Of a stretch of 64,000 bases of DNA, positions 1 to 8,498 are shown piece by piece. The notes beneath the pieces were generated by a model, which saw nothing but the letters and a program-made list of their open reading frames with translations, made no database searches and was not told the DNA's origin. A program made the translations under genes and the position numbers. Source of the DNA: CAZTTG01 sp964615935 (lineage in GTDB: Bacteria; Planctomycetota; UBA1135; GCA-002686595); contig CAZTTG010000002.1 of the NCBI GenBank assembly GCA_964615935.1, forward strand, positions 1 through 64,000. The letters are read 5' to 3'. Numbering within the stretch: the stretch's first letter is position 1; every line of letters begins with the position of its first letter.

Positions 1-51
1 CCGGAATCAACCCGCAAACCAAGTATTCAGGCGTAGGTCAGGAGCCCTGCA

Positions 52-1767
52 TTGGGAGGCGCCCATCCTGAGCCCATTCCCTTTTTCGTCCGCGTCGTGC
101 GGGGCGAGGACGGTGCGCCGCTCGAGGGTGCCCGCGTCCTGCTCGACGGCGACGGATTCGCGGGCAGGACCGACGAAGCCGGCCTCCTCGAGGTTCCCGT
201 ACGCTACGTCCACACGGAGTACGCCACGGTCAGGGCCCGCGGCCGGAGCACCGTCTACGTGTTCGTGTCGAAGGGGCACGAGACTCCCGAGCGCGCGATC
301 TCCGTCGAGCTCACCCGGACCTGTGCGCTCGAGGGGCGCGTCCTGGAGTCCGATGGCTCACCCCTCGCCGATGCCTTCGTCCGCCTGAGCACGCCGAAGA
401 AGTTCACCAGCCAGCCGCCCTGGGCCGCGTGGATGTGGGCCTTCTTCCCGGAGGAATGGAAGCACCACGTCGACGACCGGGGGGAGTACCGCCTTCGCGG
501 GCTCCCGGCCGGCGCCCCCTTGCGGGTCGAGATCGTGAGCACGGCCGCGCCGGTCGACGAGCTGGATTCGCCGATTCCTCCCAACCCGGATGCATGGAGG
601 GAGGGTGTGGTCCTCACGAGCTCGGAGGAGTGCTTGCTCCTGTCCCCCGGCGAGACCCGACACCGGGACTGGATCCTGCCTCCCCGCTGCGACCTCGGGG
701 GTCTTCTGCTGGACCAGGAGGGGCGTCCGGTGGCGGGTCAGGAGTTCTGGGTCGTGCAGCCGGGAGGTCAGACTGCCCGCCCGGAGGTCCTCGGGCGGTT
801 CCACACCCCGCTCGCGCGCGCGCGGACCTCCAGCACCGGGGCGTTCCGGTTCCAGAACCTCCTCCAGGGGCGCGTGCTTCTCGGACCCGCGCCCCCGGCC
901 TTGGATGAGGCCCCCGATCCCGAGGTGGACGTTTCCCACGTGGCGATGCCCGTCATGGTGGGGCCACGTGATCCCGGGGACGAGCTCGTCCTGCGCGCCG
1001 GCCGCGGCCTGACGATTCGAGGAGAGGTCGTGGGCCCCGACGATCGCCCGATGGCCGGCGTGCAGGTGAGCGCTGAGCCCGATGGCGGCTCCGGCTACGT
1101 CGAGGCCGAGGCCGATGAGCGGGGCCTCTTCACGGTCGGCCCGCTCGCGCCGGGGCGCTATCGCGTCTACGCGCATGGCGGCCCGGACGACTGGCCGTTC
1201 GGCGTGGCCTACGAGGCCGGGGAGAGCGAGGCTCTGCTGCGGGTGGCCGCGGGCTCTTCGCTCGAGGGGAGAATCGAAGGGTCCTCCGGCGAGCTCCCCA
1301 CCCACGCGACCGTCCACGTCGCCCGCCGAGGCTCCACCTGGCCCGGAGGCCGGAGCTCCGAGGCGGATTGGGGGACCTTCTCGACGCAGGACCTCGGCGC
1401 GGGGACCTACGACGTCACCGCGGTGACCGCGGGGGGCCAGGTCGGCAACCTGGAAGGCGTGGAGGTCCCAGAGGGCGCGGAAGTCGACGGGCTGGTCGTC
1501 GAGCTGAAGGAGGGCGCTCGGCTCCGCATCAACCTGATCGGTCCCTGCCGCAAGCACCTGCTCTCGGTCCGCAGGGGAGGATCGCTGATCTGGACCGACC
1601 AGGTCTTCGGGGGAGTGCCCGGGGTGCTCCTGCTACCGCCCGGAGAGCTGCGGGTGAGCCTCCACGACTGGGACCTCCCGCTCCTTGGCGATCTCGAGCC
1701 GCTCGCGGAGCTGGAGGTGGAGCTCGAGGCCGGCCAGGAGAAGGAGATCACCTTCCGGATCCGGTAG
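52..1767 (+). CDS. Carboxypeptidase-regulatory-like repeat protein, N-terminus uncertain
   Basis: About 571 residues built from repeated carboxypeptidase-regulatory-like (transthyretin-like) beta-sandwich modules. Module openings of the type G-x-V-x-x-x-x-G-x-P-L-x-G-A are visible near residues 14-30, 93-110, 217-232 and 322-340, with a weaker one near 410. No catalytic motif is seen, so a structural or adhesive role outside the cytoplasm is likely. The frame has a TAG at 34-36 and the only usable start is a TTG at 52, with no Shine-Dalgarno and no signal peptide, although related proteins are normally exported. The gene may therefore have lost its start or carry a frameshift just upstream. 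Another protein of this type lies at 29064-30926. It converges with the next gene across 6 bp. Confidence 0.72.
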   Translation: MGGAHPEPIPFFVRVVRGEDGAPLEGARVLLDGDGFAGRTDEAGLLEVPVRYVHTEYATVRARGRSTVYVFVSKGHETPERAISVELTRTCALEGRVLESDGSPLADAFVRLSTPKKFTSQPPWAAWMWAFFPEEWKHHVDDRGEYRLRGLPAGAPLRVEIVSTAAPVDELDSPIPPNPDAWREGVVLTSSEECLLLSPGETRHRDWILPPRCDLGGLLLDQEGRPVAGQEFWVVQPGGQTARPEVLGRFHTPLARARTSSTGAFRFQNLLQGRVLLGPAPPALDEAPDPEVDVSHVAMPVMVGPRDPGDELVLRAGRGLTIRGEVVGPDDRPMAGVQVSAEPDGGSGYVEAEADERGLFTVGPLAPGRYRVYAHGGPDDWPFGVAYEAGESEALLRVAAGSSLEGRIEGSSGELPTHATVHVARRGSTWPGGRSSEADWGTFSTQDLGAGTYDVTAVTAGGQVGNLEGVEVPEGAEVDGLVVELKEGARLRINLIGPCRKHLLSVRRGGSLIWTDQVFGGVPGVLLLPPGELRVSLHDWDLPLLGDLEPLAELEVELEAGQEKEITFRIR

Positions 1768-1773
1768 ATCCCC

Positions 1774-2829
1774 TCAGCGATCCGCCCAGCCGGGATGCAG
1801 GGGTCCGATCGGCGCCGGATCGACCCGCAGGAGCGCCCGGCGATTGCGGTAGTCGATCGAGACCGCGAGGTGGCGCAGCAGGCGCGCACCGCAGACGGCC
1901 TCCTCAGCGCCGAGGACGACGATGGGCTGCTGCATCGTCATGGCCCCGATGCGGAGATCCCCCTCCACGCGGCCCCATCGCGGACTCCCGCCGGCCCTCG
2001 CGGAGACGTCGTCGATCCCGTCCGGAGGCGCGTCCGCGAAGCGCATCGGAAGGCTCTCTCCGAGGGAATCCGGCAGGTCGAGCCACGCGCCGATCCCCGT
2101 CGCCAGGTGGAGCACGATGGGCCGGCCGCAGAGCATCGCGGGGATGCGCGGGAGCTCGCCCGACCACCACGACCAGACATCGTCCATGTGATCGCTCTCG
2201 GCGGAGTACCCCTGCTCGTCCACCCAGGCCAGGATCTCCCGACCATCGGGCTCGGGCAGGGTGCCCTCGCGGAGCCCCAGCCGCTCGCGCGGGCCATCGA
2301 TCGTCACGACGCACTCGCGCAGGGCTCCGGTCCCGAGGATCCCGTCCATCACGAAGTCGTCCGGCGACCCTGGGGGGAAATCCACCAGGAGCAGCCCGGC
2401 GTCGCGAAACCGCGCCCCGCCGATGGCCAGCTCATCGATGTACAGGAGCTCCGCGTCCATCTCGGTGGGCCCGTTCCCAGATCCCGCATCCCCGTCTTCC
2501 ACTCCCAGAGCGGCGGGCACGACCAGCCGCTCGCCCGGGAGCGACTCCGCGCTTCGGCGATCCATCACGATCACCGCGGTCGATGTCTCCAGCACGAAGT
2601 CGAAGGGGCCGGCCTTCCCGACATACACCTGGACATGGGGCAGGTCCCATCGGTCGTACCGGATCGGGACCTCAACGAGAGGGGCGTCCAGCTCCGCCCG
2701 GCAGGGTCCCGGCGGATACAGTTCCGAGAAGTTCAGGCAACCACCCCCCGCAAGGAGAGCGGTGAGCACCAGCCCGGATCGAGCGACCCTTCTCAGGGCC
2801 TCGAAGCCATCCGCACCGCGTCGCCTCAT
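1774..2829 (-). CDS. Retropepsin-like lipoprotein, probably catalytically dead
   Basis: 351 residues with a hydrophobic leader ending in a Gly-rich stretch before Cys31 (a loose lipobox), so a membrane-anchored exported protein is likely. The layout is that of bacterial aspartyl-protease-like proteins. The first lobe has the region that normally reads D-T-G/S (here L-E-T-S-T, residues 80-84), a central M-D-G-I-L-G-T-G-A-L segment (161-170) typical of the family, and a second-lobe motif (here H-L-A-T-G, 241-245). Both positions where the catalytic Asp is expected carry other residues (Glu81 and Leu242), so proteolysis is doubtful and a binding or scaffold role is more likely. The fold call rests on motif pattern only. 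Confidence 0.7.
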   Translation of the reverse strand: MRRRGADGFEALRRVARSGLVLTALLAGGGCLNFSELYPPGPCRAELDAPLVEVPIRYDRWDLPHVQVYVGKAGPFDFVLETSTAVIVMDRRSAESLPGERLVVPAALGVEDGDAGSGNGPTEMDAELLYIDELAIGGARFRDAGLLLVDFPPGSPDDFVMDGILGTGALRECVVTIDGPRERLGLREGTLPEPDGREILAWVDEQGYSAESDHMDDVWSWWSGELPRIPAMLCGRPIVLHLATGIGAWLDLPDSLGESLPMRFADAPPDGIDDVSARAGGSPRWGRVEGDLRIGAMTMQQPIVVLGAEEAVCGARLLRHLAVSIDYRNRRALLRVDPAPIGPLHPGWADR

Positions 2830-2925
2830 CGCGCCACCTCCCTTCCCGCCGCCCGGTATAGGCGATGGCGGGCGGGACGGGTTCGGCCATTCCCGGGATT
2901 CGCCGGGAGGCGGCGCGCGAGGCCC

Positions 2926-3477
2926 CTACCAGTCCTCGATCGGCGGCTCCTCCCCCGGCGCCCAGTTCTGGTGCCCGATCGCCTCGCTGGAGGTCACGAG
3001 CCAGCGCTCCCCCTCCTTGCGGCAGCCGTCCCGGGTGATCCAGTAGCTGCACAGCTTCTGCGTCTGCCCCTCCGCGACGTCGATCTCGAACTCGAGCTTC
3101 TCGTCGATGACCACCGTCCAGGCCTCGCCCGTCTGCTGCACGGTGAGGATGCTCGCGTCGAAGCGACCGAGCCGGCTCCCGGGCCTCTGCTGCGAGACGT
3201 CGGTGACGAACTTCTCGCGGGAGATCTCCTGTCCGTAGAGCTGCACCAGGAACTCGGGAGCCAGGATCGCCTCCATGGCCTCCCGATCGAGGGCCACGCG
3301 GGCGCGCCCCCAGGCCTCGTACATCGCGGTGAGCTCCTGGCGAACCTCGGCGGCGTCCAGCTCGTCGGGACCTCGCTCGCCTGCCTGCTCCAGCGCGAGC
3401 GCGGACAGGCCGAGGAGCAGGGGCAGGACGAACAGGGCCGCGCGGGGCCCGAGGAGGGACGAACGGAGGATCTTCAT
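2926..3477 (-). CDS. Secreted NTF2-like/SnoaL-type (DUF4440-like) protein
   Basis: 183 residues. The ATG at 3477 is chosen because AGGAG precedes it at good spacing and it opens a clean signal peptide (M-K-I-L-R-S-S-L-L-G followed by a Leu/Ala-rich core); an upstream extension of the frame is Arg/Pro-rich and looks non-coding. The mature part, with an opening helix (V-R-Q-E-L-T-A-M-Y-E-A-W) followed by alternating strands and a W-x-V-x-x-x-x-E-L-E-F core, matches the cone-shaped NTF2/DUF4440 fold, a small ligand-binding or isomerase-like family of no fixed function. It reads away from the penicillin acylase gene. Confidence 0.72.
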   Translation of the reverse strand: MKILRSSLLGPRAALFVLPLLLGLSALALEQAGERGPDELDAAEVRQELTAMYEAWGRARVALDREAMEAILAPEFLVQLYGQEISREKFVTDVSQQRPGSRLGRFDASILTVQQTGEAWTVVIDEKLEFEIDVAEGQTQKLCSYWITRDGCRKEGERWLVTSSEAIGHQNWAPGEEPPIEDW

Positions 3478-3978
3478 GAAACGGGCTCCTGCTTCGGGTC
3501 TGGGCCGGGTCCATGAGACCGCCTCCTCTCGCCTCCCGCAACGACGCGCCGACGCCGGGCATCGATCCGACGGAGCTCGAACGCCGAGGAGCGGCTCGCG
3601 CGACTCCGGAGGGACGGGAAGCGACCCGGGCGGGACCGCCACCGGGGGGGTCGGACCGGGGCCGGCTGGAGGCCGCTGCGCTGCGAGCTCGCATTCCCGA
3701 TCGGCGCGCGCCGCCGGGCGCCGGGCGAGCGCGGGGATCGACCGAATCGGGGGCCTTCCGTAACCGCGAACGGTCGGCCGGTACTACCATGGCCATCCCC
3801 CCACGATCGAGCTGCCGGCCGACTCCCCCACTCCAGCGGACAGAGCGATGATCAGGCGCAGCAGGGCGCCGGGATCCGGCTCGGGAGGCCGCGCGACCGC
3901 CCAAGCGCGCGTCGATACGACGCGCCCCACCGGCGTTCGCCACGCGATAGGGTCCCCAACCTTTACATCCCCCCCGCC
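3478..3978. other. Divergent intergenic region, no gene seen
   Basis: 501 bp between two divergent genes. Open frames on both strands here are Arg/Pro-rich, lack Shine-Dalgarno sequences and look like GC-rich shadows. A T-rich patch at 3962-3968 (TTTACAT) sits about 10 bases before the ATG of the acylase gene, which has only C-rich sequence in front of it and no ribosome binding site. A -10 box giving a very short or absent leader is possible. No repeat or convincing hairpin was found. Confidence 0.5.
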
Positions 3979-6453
3979 ATGACACCGACCTCGCCCAGGC
4001 AGCGGAGTTGCAGGTCCACTGCCGGCACCGCGACGACCCGGCCGCGGGCTCGCCGGTCGGCCCCCTGGGTCCTGGGAGTCGTGCTCGGGCTGGTCCTCCC
4101 GGGCTGCGGGGGCGGCGCCGGCTCCAGCGAGCCCGGCGCGTCCGGATCGCTGACCGTCGCCCGTGACGAGTGGGGGATCGCCCACGTCCTGGCCCCCACC
4201 GACGAGGGGGCCTTCTACGGAGCGGGCTACTCCATGGCCGAGGATCGGCTGTTCCAGATGCACCTGATCCGCCGGACCATGCAGGGCCGGCTGTCGGAGC
4301 TGATCGGCGCCCGCAGCAATCCCCTGGGGGAGTCCACCACCCTGAGCGATCAGCGGATGCGCCACATGGGCGCCTACGAGAACGCCCAGCTCCGGGCGGC
4401 GCACCTGGACGCCGAGACCGTGGCCCTGCTGGAGGCCTTCTGCGCGGGGGTGAACCAGTACATCGTGGACCACGTCGCCTCCCTGCACCACCTCTTCGAG
4501 GGCCAGGTGCCCGAGGCCTGGACTCCGGCCGACTGCCTGGCCGCCTGGGACCACCAGGTCAGCTGGAGCCTCAGCGAGTTTGAGGTCGATGTGCGCCGCA
4601 AGTTCGACAAGTACGCCATCAACCTGGGCTGGCTGGGCGCGGCCCAGAAGCTGGTGCCCACCGAGCTGAGCATCTTCCTGGACGACAGCGGGGTCGTGGT
4701 CCGCCGCGAGGACGTCCCCCAGTCCATCCAGGATGCCATGAAGGCCTACGCCGGCGCCCATCCTCCCTTCGGTCGCATCACCTACACCTACTTCAGCCCG
4801 CCGCCGGTGATGAGCCAGGCCTGGGCGGTGAACGCGGGCTCCTCGGCCACTGGCTCGGCCTTCCTGTTCGGAAACCCGCAGGTGGACATCTCCTCCCCCA
4901 ACTTCTGGTACGAGTGCCACATGAAGGGGGAGACCTTCGACGTCCGAGGCATCTCGGCCCCCGGAGCACCGGCCTTCTTCGCGGGCTTCTCCCGGGACAT
5001 CGCCTGGACCATGACCGGCGCCGGGGTCGACGACGAGGATCTGCTCGAGCTCGAGATGGTGGATGCGGACACCTATCGCTTCGACGGGATCGAACGCGAT
5101 CTGGAGGTCCGGACGGAGATCATCGAGGCCAAGGGCGGTCCCAGCACTACCATCGAGATCAAGCGCTCCCACCTCGGTCCGGTGGTGACCGACCTCCTCA
5201 CCCAGGCCGTGAGCGGCGACGAGTACGTCCTGCTGAATCCCCTGGTCTTCGATCCCTCCCGATCGACCATCCAGGCTCTGGTGCGCATGATGCGGGCCAC
5301 CGACGTGGTCGAGTTCGGCGAGGCGCTGGAGGGCTACCGGAACCCCAGCACCCACTGCCTGTTCGCGGACTCGAAGGGCAGCATCGGCTACTGGCTGGCC
5401 GCGGTCGTCCCGGTGCGCTCCTCGGAGTCACCCCTGGCCGGCTACATGGCCCACTTCGGCCACGACTCCCGCTTCCTGTGGGTCGAGGAGCTGCCGCACC
5501 ACCTCAAGCCGCACACCATCGACCCACCCTCGGGGGTGATCTTCGCGGCCAACAACCGCACCGTCGGCTCCTGGTACCCCATCTACGAGGGGGCCCTGGC
5601 GACCACCCTGGGCGACACCTTCCGATCCATGCGCCTGCGGGAGCTGATGGAGGTGCCCGGGAAGCTGTTCACCCGCCAGGACATGCTCGACGTGCACCTG
5701 GACGGACAGCTCGCCCCGCAGCGGGTGCTGGTCCGCGCCGGCCTGCTCCTGAAGGAGCAGGGGCTCCTGTCTCCGACCGCCCTGCAGGCCGTCGGCCTGC
5801 TGGAGGGCTGGTACCTGATGGGAGCCCAGGCGCTGAACTTCACCGAGAACTTCCCGGGGCTGGTCCTGATCCTGGGGATCCCCCTCAGGTTCCGCGCCGG
5901 CAACGCCGGCGGCCTGGTGGAGCGCTTCGGAGACGGGGTCCCCGGCCTGGTCAACTACACCAAGTACCTCCGCAGCGAGCTGGCCGGCCACTCCACCTAC
6001 GCCTTCGAGCACGAGGAGGTCCAGCTCATCGACGGGATCCTGACCGAGGCCTGGGAGGAATCGGTGGCCCAGTTCGGCTCCGATCCGGCGCTCTGGGAGT
6101 GGCGCTTCAACATCCAGGAGCGGGGCCAGCTCGCCATCCCCTACTTCCAGGGGGCGAACACGCCCTTCGGCAGCCTGGATCCCCTCTTCGACCAGACCTT
6201 CGGGGGCCTCATCAGCCCCAGCAAGAACCACCTGGGCTCGCAGATCGCGCAGTCCTACTCCCTCTTCGTCGACTTCTCCCTGCCGGACGGGGTCGAGGCC
6301 CTGAGCCCGGTGGGGATCTCGGAGGATCCCGAGAGCCCGCACTTCGCCGATCAGGCCCTCCTGTGGAGGTACCGCCGGCTCCGCCCAGCGCCCCTGCTGG
6401 AGGAGAACCTGAGCTTCGAGTCGGTCCTGAAGCTGAGCTACCAGGCCGACTAG
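3979..6453 (+). CDS. Penicillin acylase family (peptidase S45) lipoprotein
   Basis: 824 residues, the usual size of S45 Ntn-hydrolase precursors. A leader with lipobox L-P-G-C (Cys43) predicts an outer-face lipoprotein. The alpha-chain signature W-G-I-A-H-V near residue 61 and the beta-chain start S-Q-A-W-A-V-N (Ser279) are clear; in this family the precursor is cut before this Ser, whose hydroxyl and new N-terminus do catalysis. The downstream N-P-Q-V-D-I, F-W-Y-E-C-H-M-K-G and G-I-S-A-P-G-A-P-A blocks are conserved. The usual oxyanion Asn motif G-x-N-x-x-x-A-W reads G-F-S-R-D-I-A-W, so Ser replaces Asn and activity may be altered. Members hydrolyse amides such as beta-lactams, acyl-homoserine lactones or lipopeptides; the substrate is not predictable. 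No clear Shine-Dalgarno precedes the start. Confidence 0.9.
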   Translation: MTPTSPRQRSCRSTAGTATTRPRARRSAPWVLGVVLGLVLPGCGGGAGSSEPGASGSLTVARDEWGIAHVLAPTDEGAFYGAGYSMAEDRLFQMHLIRRTMQGRLSELIGARSNPLGESTTLSDQRMRHMGAYENAQLRAAHLDAETVALLEAFCAGVNQYIVDHVASLHHLFEGQVPEAWTPADCLAAWDHQVSWSLSEFEVDVRRKFDKYAINLGWLGAAQKLVPTELSIFLDDSGVVVRREDVPQSIQDAMKAYAGAHPPFGRITYTYFSPPPVMSQAWAVNAGSSATGSAFLFGNPQVDISSPNFWYECHMKGETFDVRGISAPGAPAFFAGFSRDIAWTMTGAGVDDEDLLELEMVDADTYRFDGIERDLEVRTEIIEAKGGPSTTIEIKRSHLGPVVTDLLTQAVSGDEYVLLNPLVFDPSRSTIQALVRMMRATDVVEFGEALEGYRNPSTHCLFADSKGSIGYWLAAVVPVRSSESPLAGYMAHFGHDSRFLWVEELPHHLKPHTIDPPSGVIFAANNRTVGSWYPIYEGALATTLGDTFRSMRLRELMEVPGKLFTRQDMLDVHLDGQLAPQRVLVRAGLLLKEQGLLSPTALQAVGLLEGWYLMGAQALNFTENFPGLVLILGIPLRFRAGNAGGLVERFGDGVPGLVNYTKYLRSELAGHSTYAFEHEEVQLIDGILTEAWEESVAQFGSDPALWEWRFNIQERGQLAIPYFQGANTPFGSLDPLFDQTFGGLISPSKNHLGSQIAQSYSLFVDFSLPDGVEALSPVGISEDPESPHFADQALLWRYRRLRPAPLLEENLSFESVLKLSYQAD

Positions 6454-6467
6454 CGCCCCGGCGCCGC

Positions 6468-6854
6468 TCAGCCCCTCTCCCGCTCCTCGATCAGGCGCTT
6501 GATGCGCGCCAGGTCCCCCGGGGCGATCTCCCCGGCGTCGAGCAGGTGGGCCACGAGCTCCGACGTCCGGCCCCGGAAGAGCTCGTCGGTCAGCTCGGCG
6601 AGCATCGAGCGTCGGACCTCGTCCGCGGTGACCAGCGCCCGGTACACGTACTGCCGACCCTCGAGGCGGTGGGCGAGCAGGCCGCGCTTCTCGAGGCGCG
6701 ACAGCAGCGTCGCCGCGGTGGTGAGGGCCATCTTGCGGTCCCTCGCGAGGGCCCCGTGGACCTCGCTCACGCGCGCCTCGCCGGCCTCCCACAGGACGCG
6801 CAGGACGGCGAGCTGGAGGCTCGAGAGCCGCCGGGGCTCCTCCGCCGGCCTCAC
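6468..6854 (-). CDS. BlaI/MecI-type winged-helix repressor
   Basis: 128 residues, normal for BlaI/MecI/CopY-family repressors. The N-terminal winged helix is recognisable (L-Q-L-A-V-L-R-V-L-W-E-A-G, V-S-E-V-H-G-A-L, then M-A-L-T-T-A-A-T-L-L-S-R-L-E-K-R-G-L-L and E-G-R-Q-Y-V-Y), followed by a helical dimerisation and cleavage region. The start is a GTG overlapping the TGA of the upstream M56 protease gene by four bases (GTGA), implying translational coupling. The family binds TACA/TGTA dyads as dimers and is released when the partner metalloprotease leads to its cleavage. The likely operator is the pair of dyads at 8322-8345. The order protease-repressor is the reverse of the common blaI-blaR1 order. 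Confidence 0.92.
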   Translation of the reverse strand: MRPAEEPRRLSSLQLAVLRVLWEAGEARVSEVHGALARDRKMALTTAATLLSRLEKRGLLAHRLEGRQYVYRALVTADEVRRSMLAELTDELFRGRTSELVAHLLDAGEIAPGDLARIKRLIEERERG

Positions 6855-8287
6855 CGCTCGATCCCCAGGAAGACGATCTCCTGGAAGCCGGTCTCCATCA
6901 GGAGGTCGAGCACCAGGACGACCTCGCCATGGAGAACGCCGGGCTGAACGTCGAGTACCGCGCCGGCGTCGGAGCTCTCCCGGCAGGCCCGCTCGAGGTG
7001 CGCCCCGAGCCTCTCCAGGCTTTCGGTCGAGGAGAACCACCCCTCGAAGCGGGCCCCGTGCCGCGGCTCCCGGCGCGGGCCGGACGCCACCGAGTACTCG
7101 AGGCGACGGCCACCGGGATCGTCCGCCAATGCGCGGATCCCGACCTTCACGCGGGGCTCGAGGCCCATCGCCTCGGCCTCCTCCGCGCTCCGGATCTCGG
7201 CCCGGATCACCGCGTCCTCGCGCGCCGGGGCGGACTCCCCCTCCCCGACTCCGGGGGCGGTGCAGGCGAAGAGGGAGAGGCCGCCCAGCAGTCCGCCGAG
7301 GAGGAGCCCGCGCCCCCGGGCGGAGAGCTGGAGTTCGCCCCCGCCCAGGATGCGCTCGACCCGCCGCACCAGGGAGGACGGCCGTCGCGCCATGCCCGGC
7401 ACGAGCGCCGGCGCGGCACCCCGCTCGAGCCATGCCGCGACCTGGGACAGGCAGCGCGCGAGCTGGATCGGATCGCCGGTCTCGCGGGCGGCCCAGTCGT
7501 CGCACAGGAGCTCGGCCTCCGCCTGCATGCGCCTGCGCACGAGGCGGTTCAGCGGCTGGAAGAAGAAGACGCGCTCGATCACCTGCGCCAGGAGGAGCCA
7601 GGTCGGATCGCGGCGAAGGAGGTGGGCCAGCTCGTGCGCCAGCAGGTTCTCGCGACCCGCCCCATCGAGCGCAGCCCAGCCGGCCTCCGGCACGCAGACC
7701 TCCGACGGGCCCAGCGCCACCGGCGAGGTCAGCGCGGGCGAGCAGGTGAACGAGATCCCGCCGGCCCGCCGTCTCGAAGCGAGCAGGCGCCTCGCGAGGG
7801 CCCGGGCCTCGCCGCCGGGCAGCCTCCTCCGGCGAAGGCCGCTCCGCAGGCGGCGATGCCGTAGCGCGAGCGCGAGGATCCCCCACCCGGCCCCGCACGC
7901 CCAGATCGAGGAGAGGGCCATCGTCCAGCCGGGGATCGCGAGCCCCTCGGACGATTCGGATCGCGCGTCGGCCCCCGACCACGCGGCCTCGGAGGGCTGG
8001 AGGGCGGCGGCTCCCGATCGAGGCCCGCGCGCCGGCGCGGCGGAGGCCCTCGGCGACAGCTCGAGCCGGGCGGCCTCGACGGCCGCGCCGCCCAGGGCCG
8101 ACTGCGCACCGGCCGTCGCCAGGCCGCCGATCAGGGCCGCCTTGAAGAGGAGGTCGCGGCGCGCGCTGGACCGGACGAAGCGCGCCAGGAGGAGCGCGCC
8201 GAGCAGGAGCAGCGTGCTGTGGATCGCGTAGGTGAGGAGCAGGAGCGAGAGGGAGCGGGCGAGGTCGGGCAGCGAGCTGGCTTCCAT
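6851..8287 (-). CDS. BlaR1-like M56 membrane metalloprotease with ExbD-like C-terminus
   Basis: 478 residues. N-terminal transmembrane helices (about 12-35 and 45-66) and another near 117-140 precede a zincin motif H-E-L-A-H (218-222); the downstream A-E-A-E-L-L-C-D-D-W-A (256-266) supplies the conserved M56 glutamate. A further helix lies near 325-343. In true BlaR1 the last helix leads to a penicillin-binding sensor. Here the last ~115 residues instead resemble the periplasmic domain of ExbD/TolR, ending in the V-L-D-V-Q-P-G-V-L-H-G-E-V-V-L-V-L-D-L-L pattern, so the signal is probably not a beta-lactam. GGGAGG precedes the ATG at good spacing. It shares an operon and a four-base overlap with the repressor gene. 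Confidence 0.9.
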   Translation of the reverse strand: MEASSLPDLARSLSLLLLTYAIHSTLLLLGALLLARFVRSSARRDLLFKAALIGGLATAGAQSALGGAAVEAARLELSPRASAAPARGPRSGAAALQPSEAAWSGADARSESSEGLAIPGWTMALSSIWACGAGWGILALALRHRRLRSGLRRRRLPGGEARALARRLLASRRRAGGISFTCSPALTSPVALGPSEVCVPEAGWAALDGAGRENLLAHELAHLLRRDPTWLLLAQVIERVFFFQPLNRLVRRRMQAEAELLCDDWAARETGDPIQLARCLSQVAAWLERGAAPALVPGMARRPSSLVRRVERILGGGELQLSARGRGLLLGGLLGGLSLFACTAPGVGEGESAPAREDAVIRAEIRSAEEAEAMGLEPRVKVGIRALADDPGGRRLEYSVASGPRREPRHGARFEGWFSSTESLERLGAHLERACRESSDAGAVLDVQPGVLHGEVVLVLDLLMETGFQEIVFLGIER

Positions 8288-8321
8288 TCGGGGCCTCCCG
8301 TGCGGTGGCGCGTCAATCGAC

Positions 8322-8345
8322 TACAAGTGTAATACTACAGGTGTA
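8322..8345. promoter_or_regulatory. Twin BlaI-like operator dyads
   Basis: Two copies of the dyad TACANNTGTA: TACAAGTGTA at 8322-8331 and TACAGGTGTA at 8336-8345, starts 14 bp apart. This is the core recognised by BlaI/MecI-family repressors. The pair sits 35-58 bp upstream of the M56 protease ATG and covers the predicted -10 box, so repressor bound here would block transcription of its own operon. Confidence 0.78.
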
Positions 8346-8360
8346 GAGGTGGGTTTCGAA
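8332..8360 (-). promoter_or_regulatory. Predicted promoter of the M56 protease-repressor operon
   Basis: On the minus strand a -35-like TTCGAA (8355-8360) and a -10-like TAGTAT (8332-8337) are separated by exactly 17 bp. One operator dyad lies in the spacer and runs into the -10; the other starts just downstream. The match to a sigma-70 promoter is moderate, but its position relative to the dyads supports it. Confidence 0.5.
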
Positions 8361-8498
8361 TTGACCGCAGAATCCCCAATGCCTTTTCAATCAAGGAGTT
8401 AGGACTCGACGGCTCGAACGCCCCGGCGGGTACCGACGAGCGAGGAGGCCTTGACCGCGTCGACCGGGCTTCCGAGGATCGCCCCGGGTGGGACACCG

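Noticed and set aside
3979..6453. True penicillin G acylase or beta-lactam resistance function
   Set aside because: The family includes many amide hydrolases; altered oxyanion motif and lack of context do not allow a substrate call.
6468..8287. Beta-lactam-sensing bla regulatory system
   Set aside because: The sensor domain of BlaR1 is absent and no beta-lactamase gene is adjacent.
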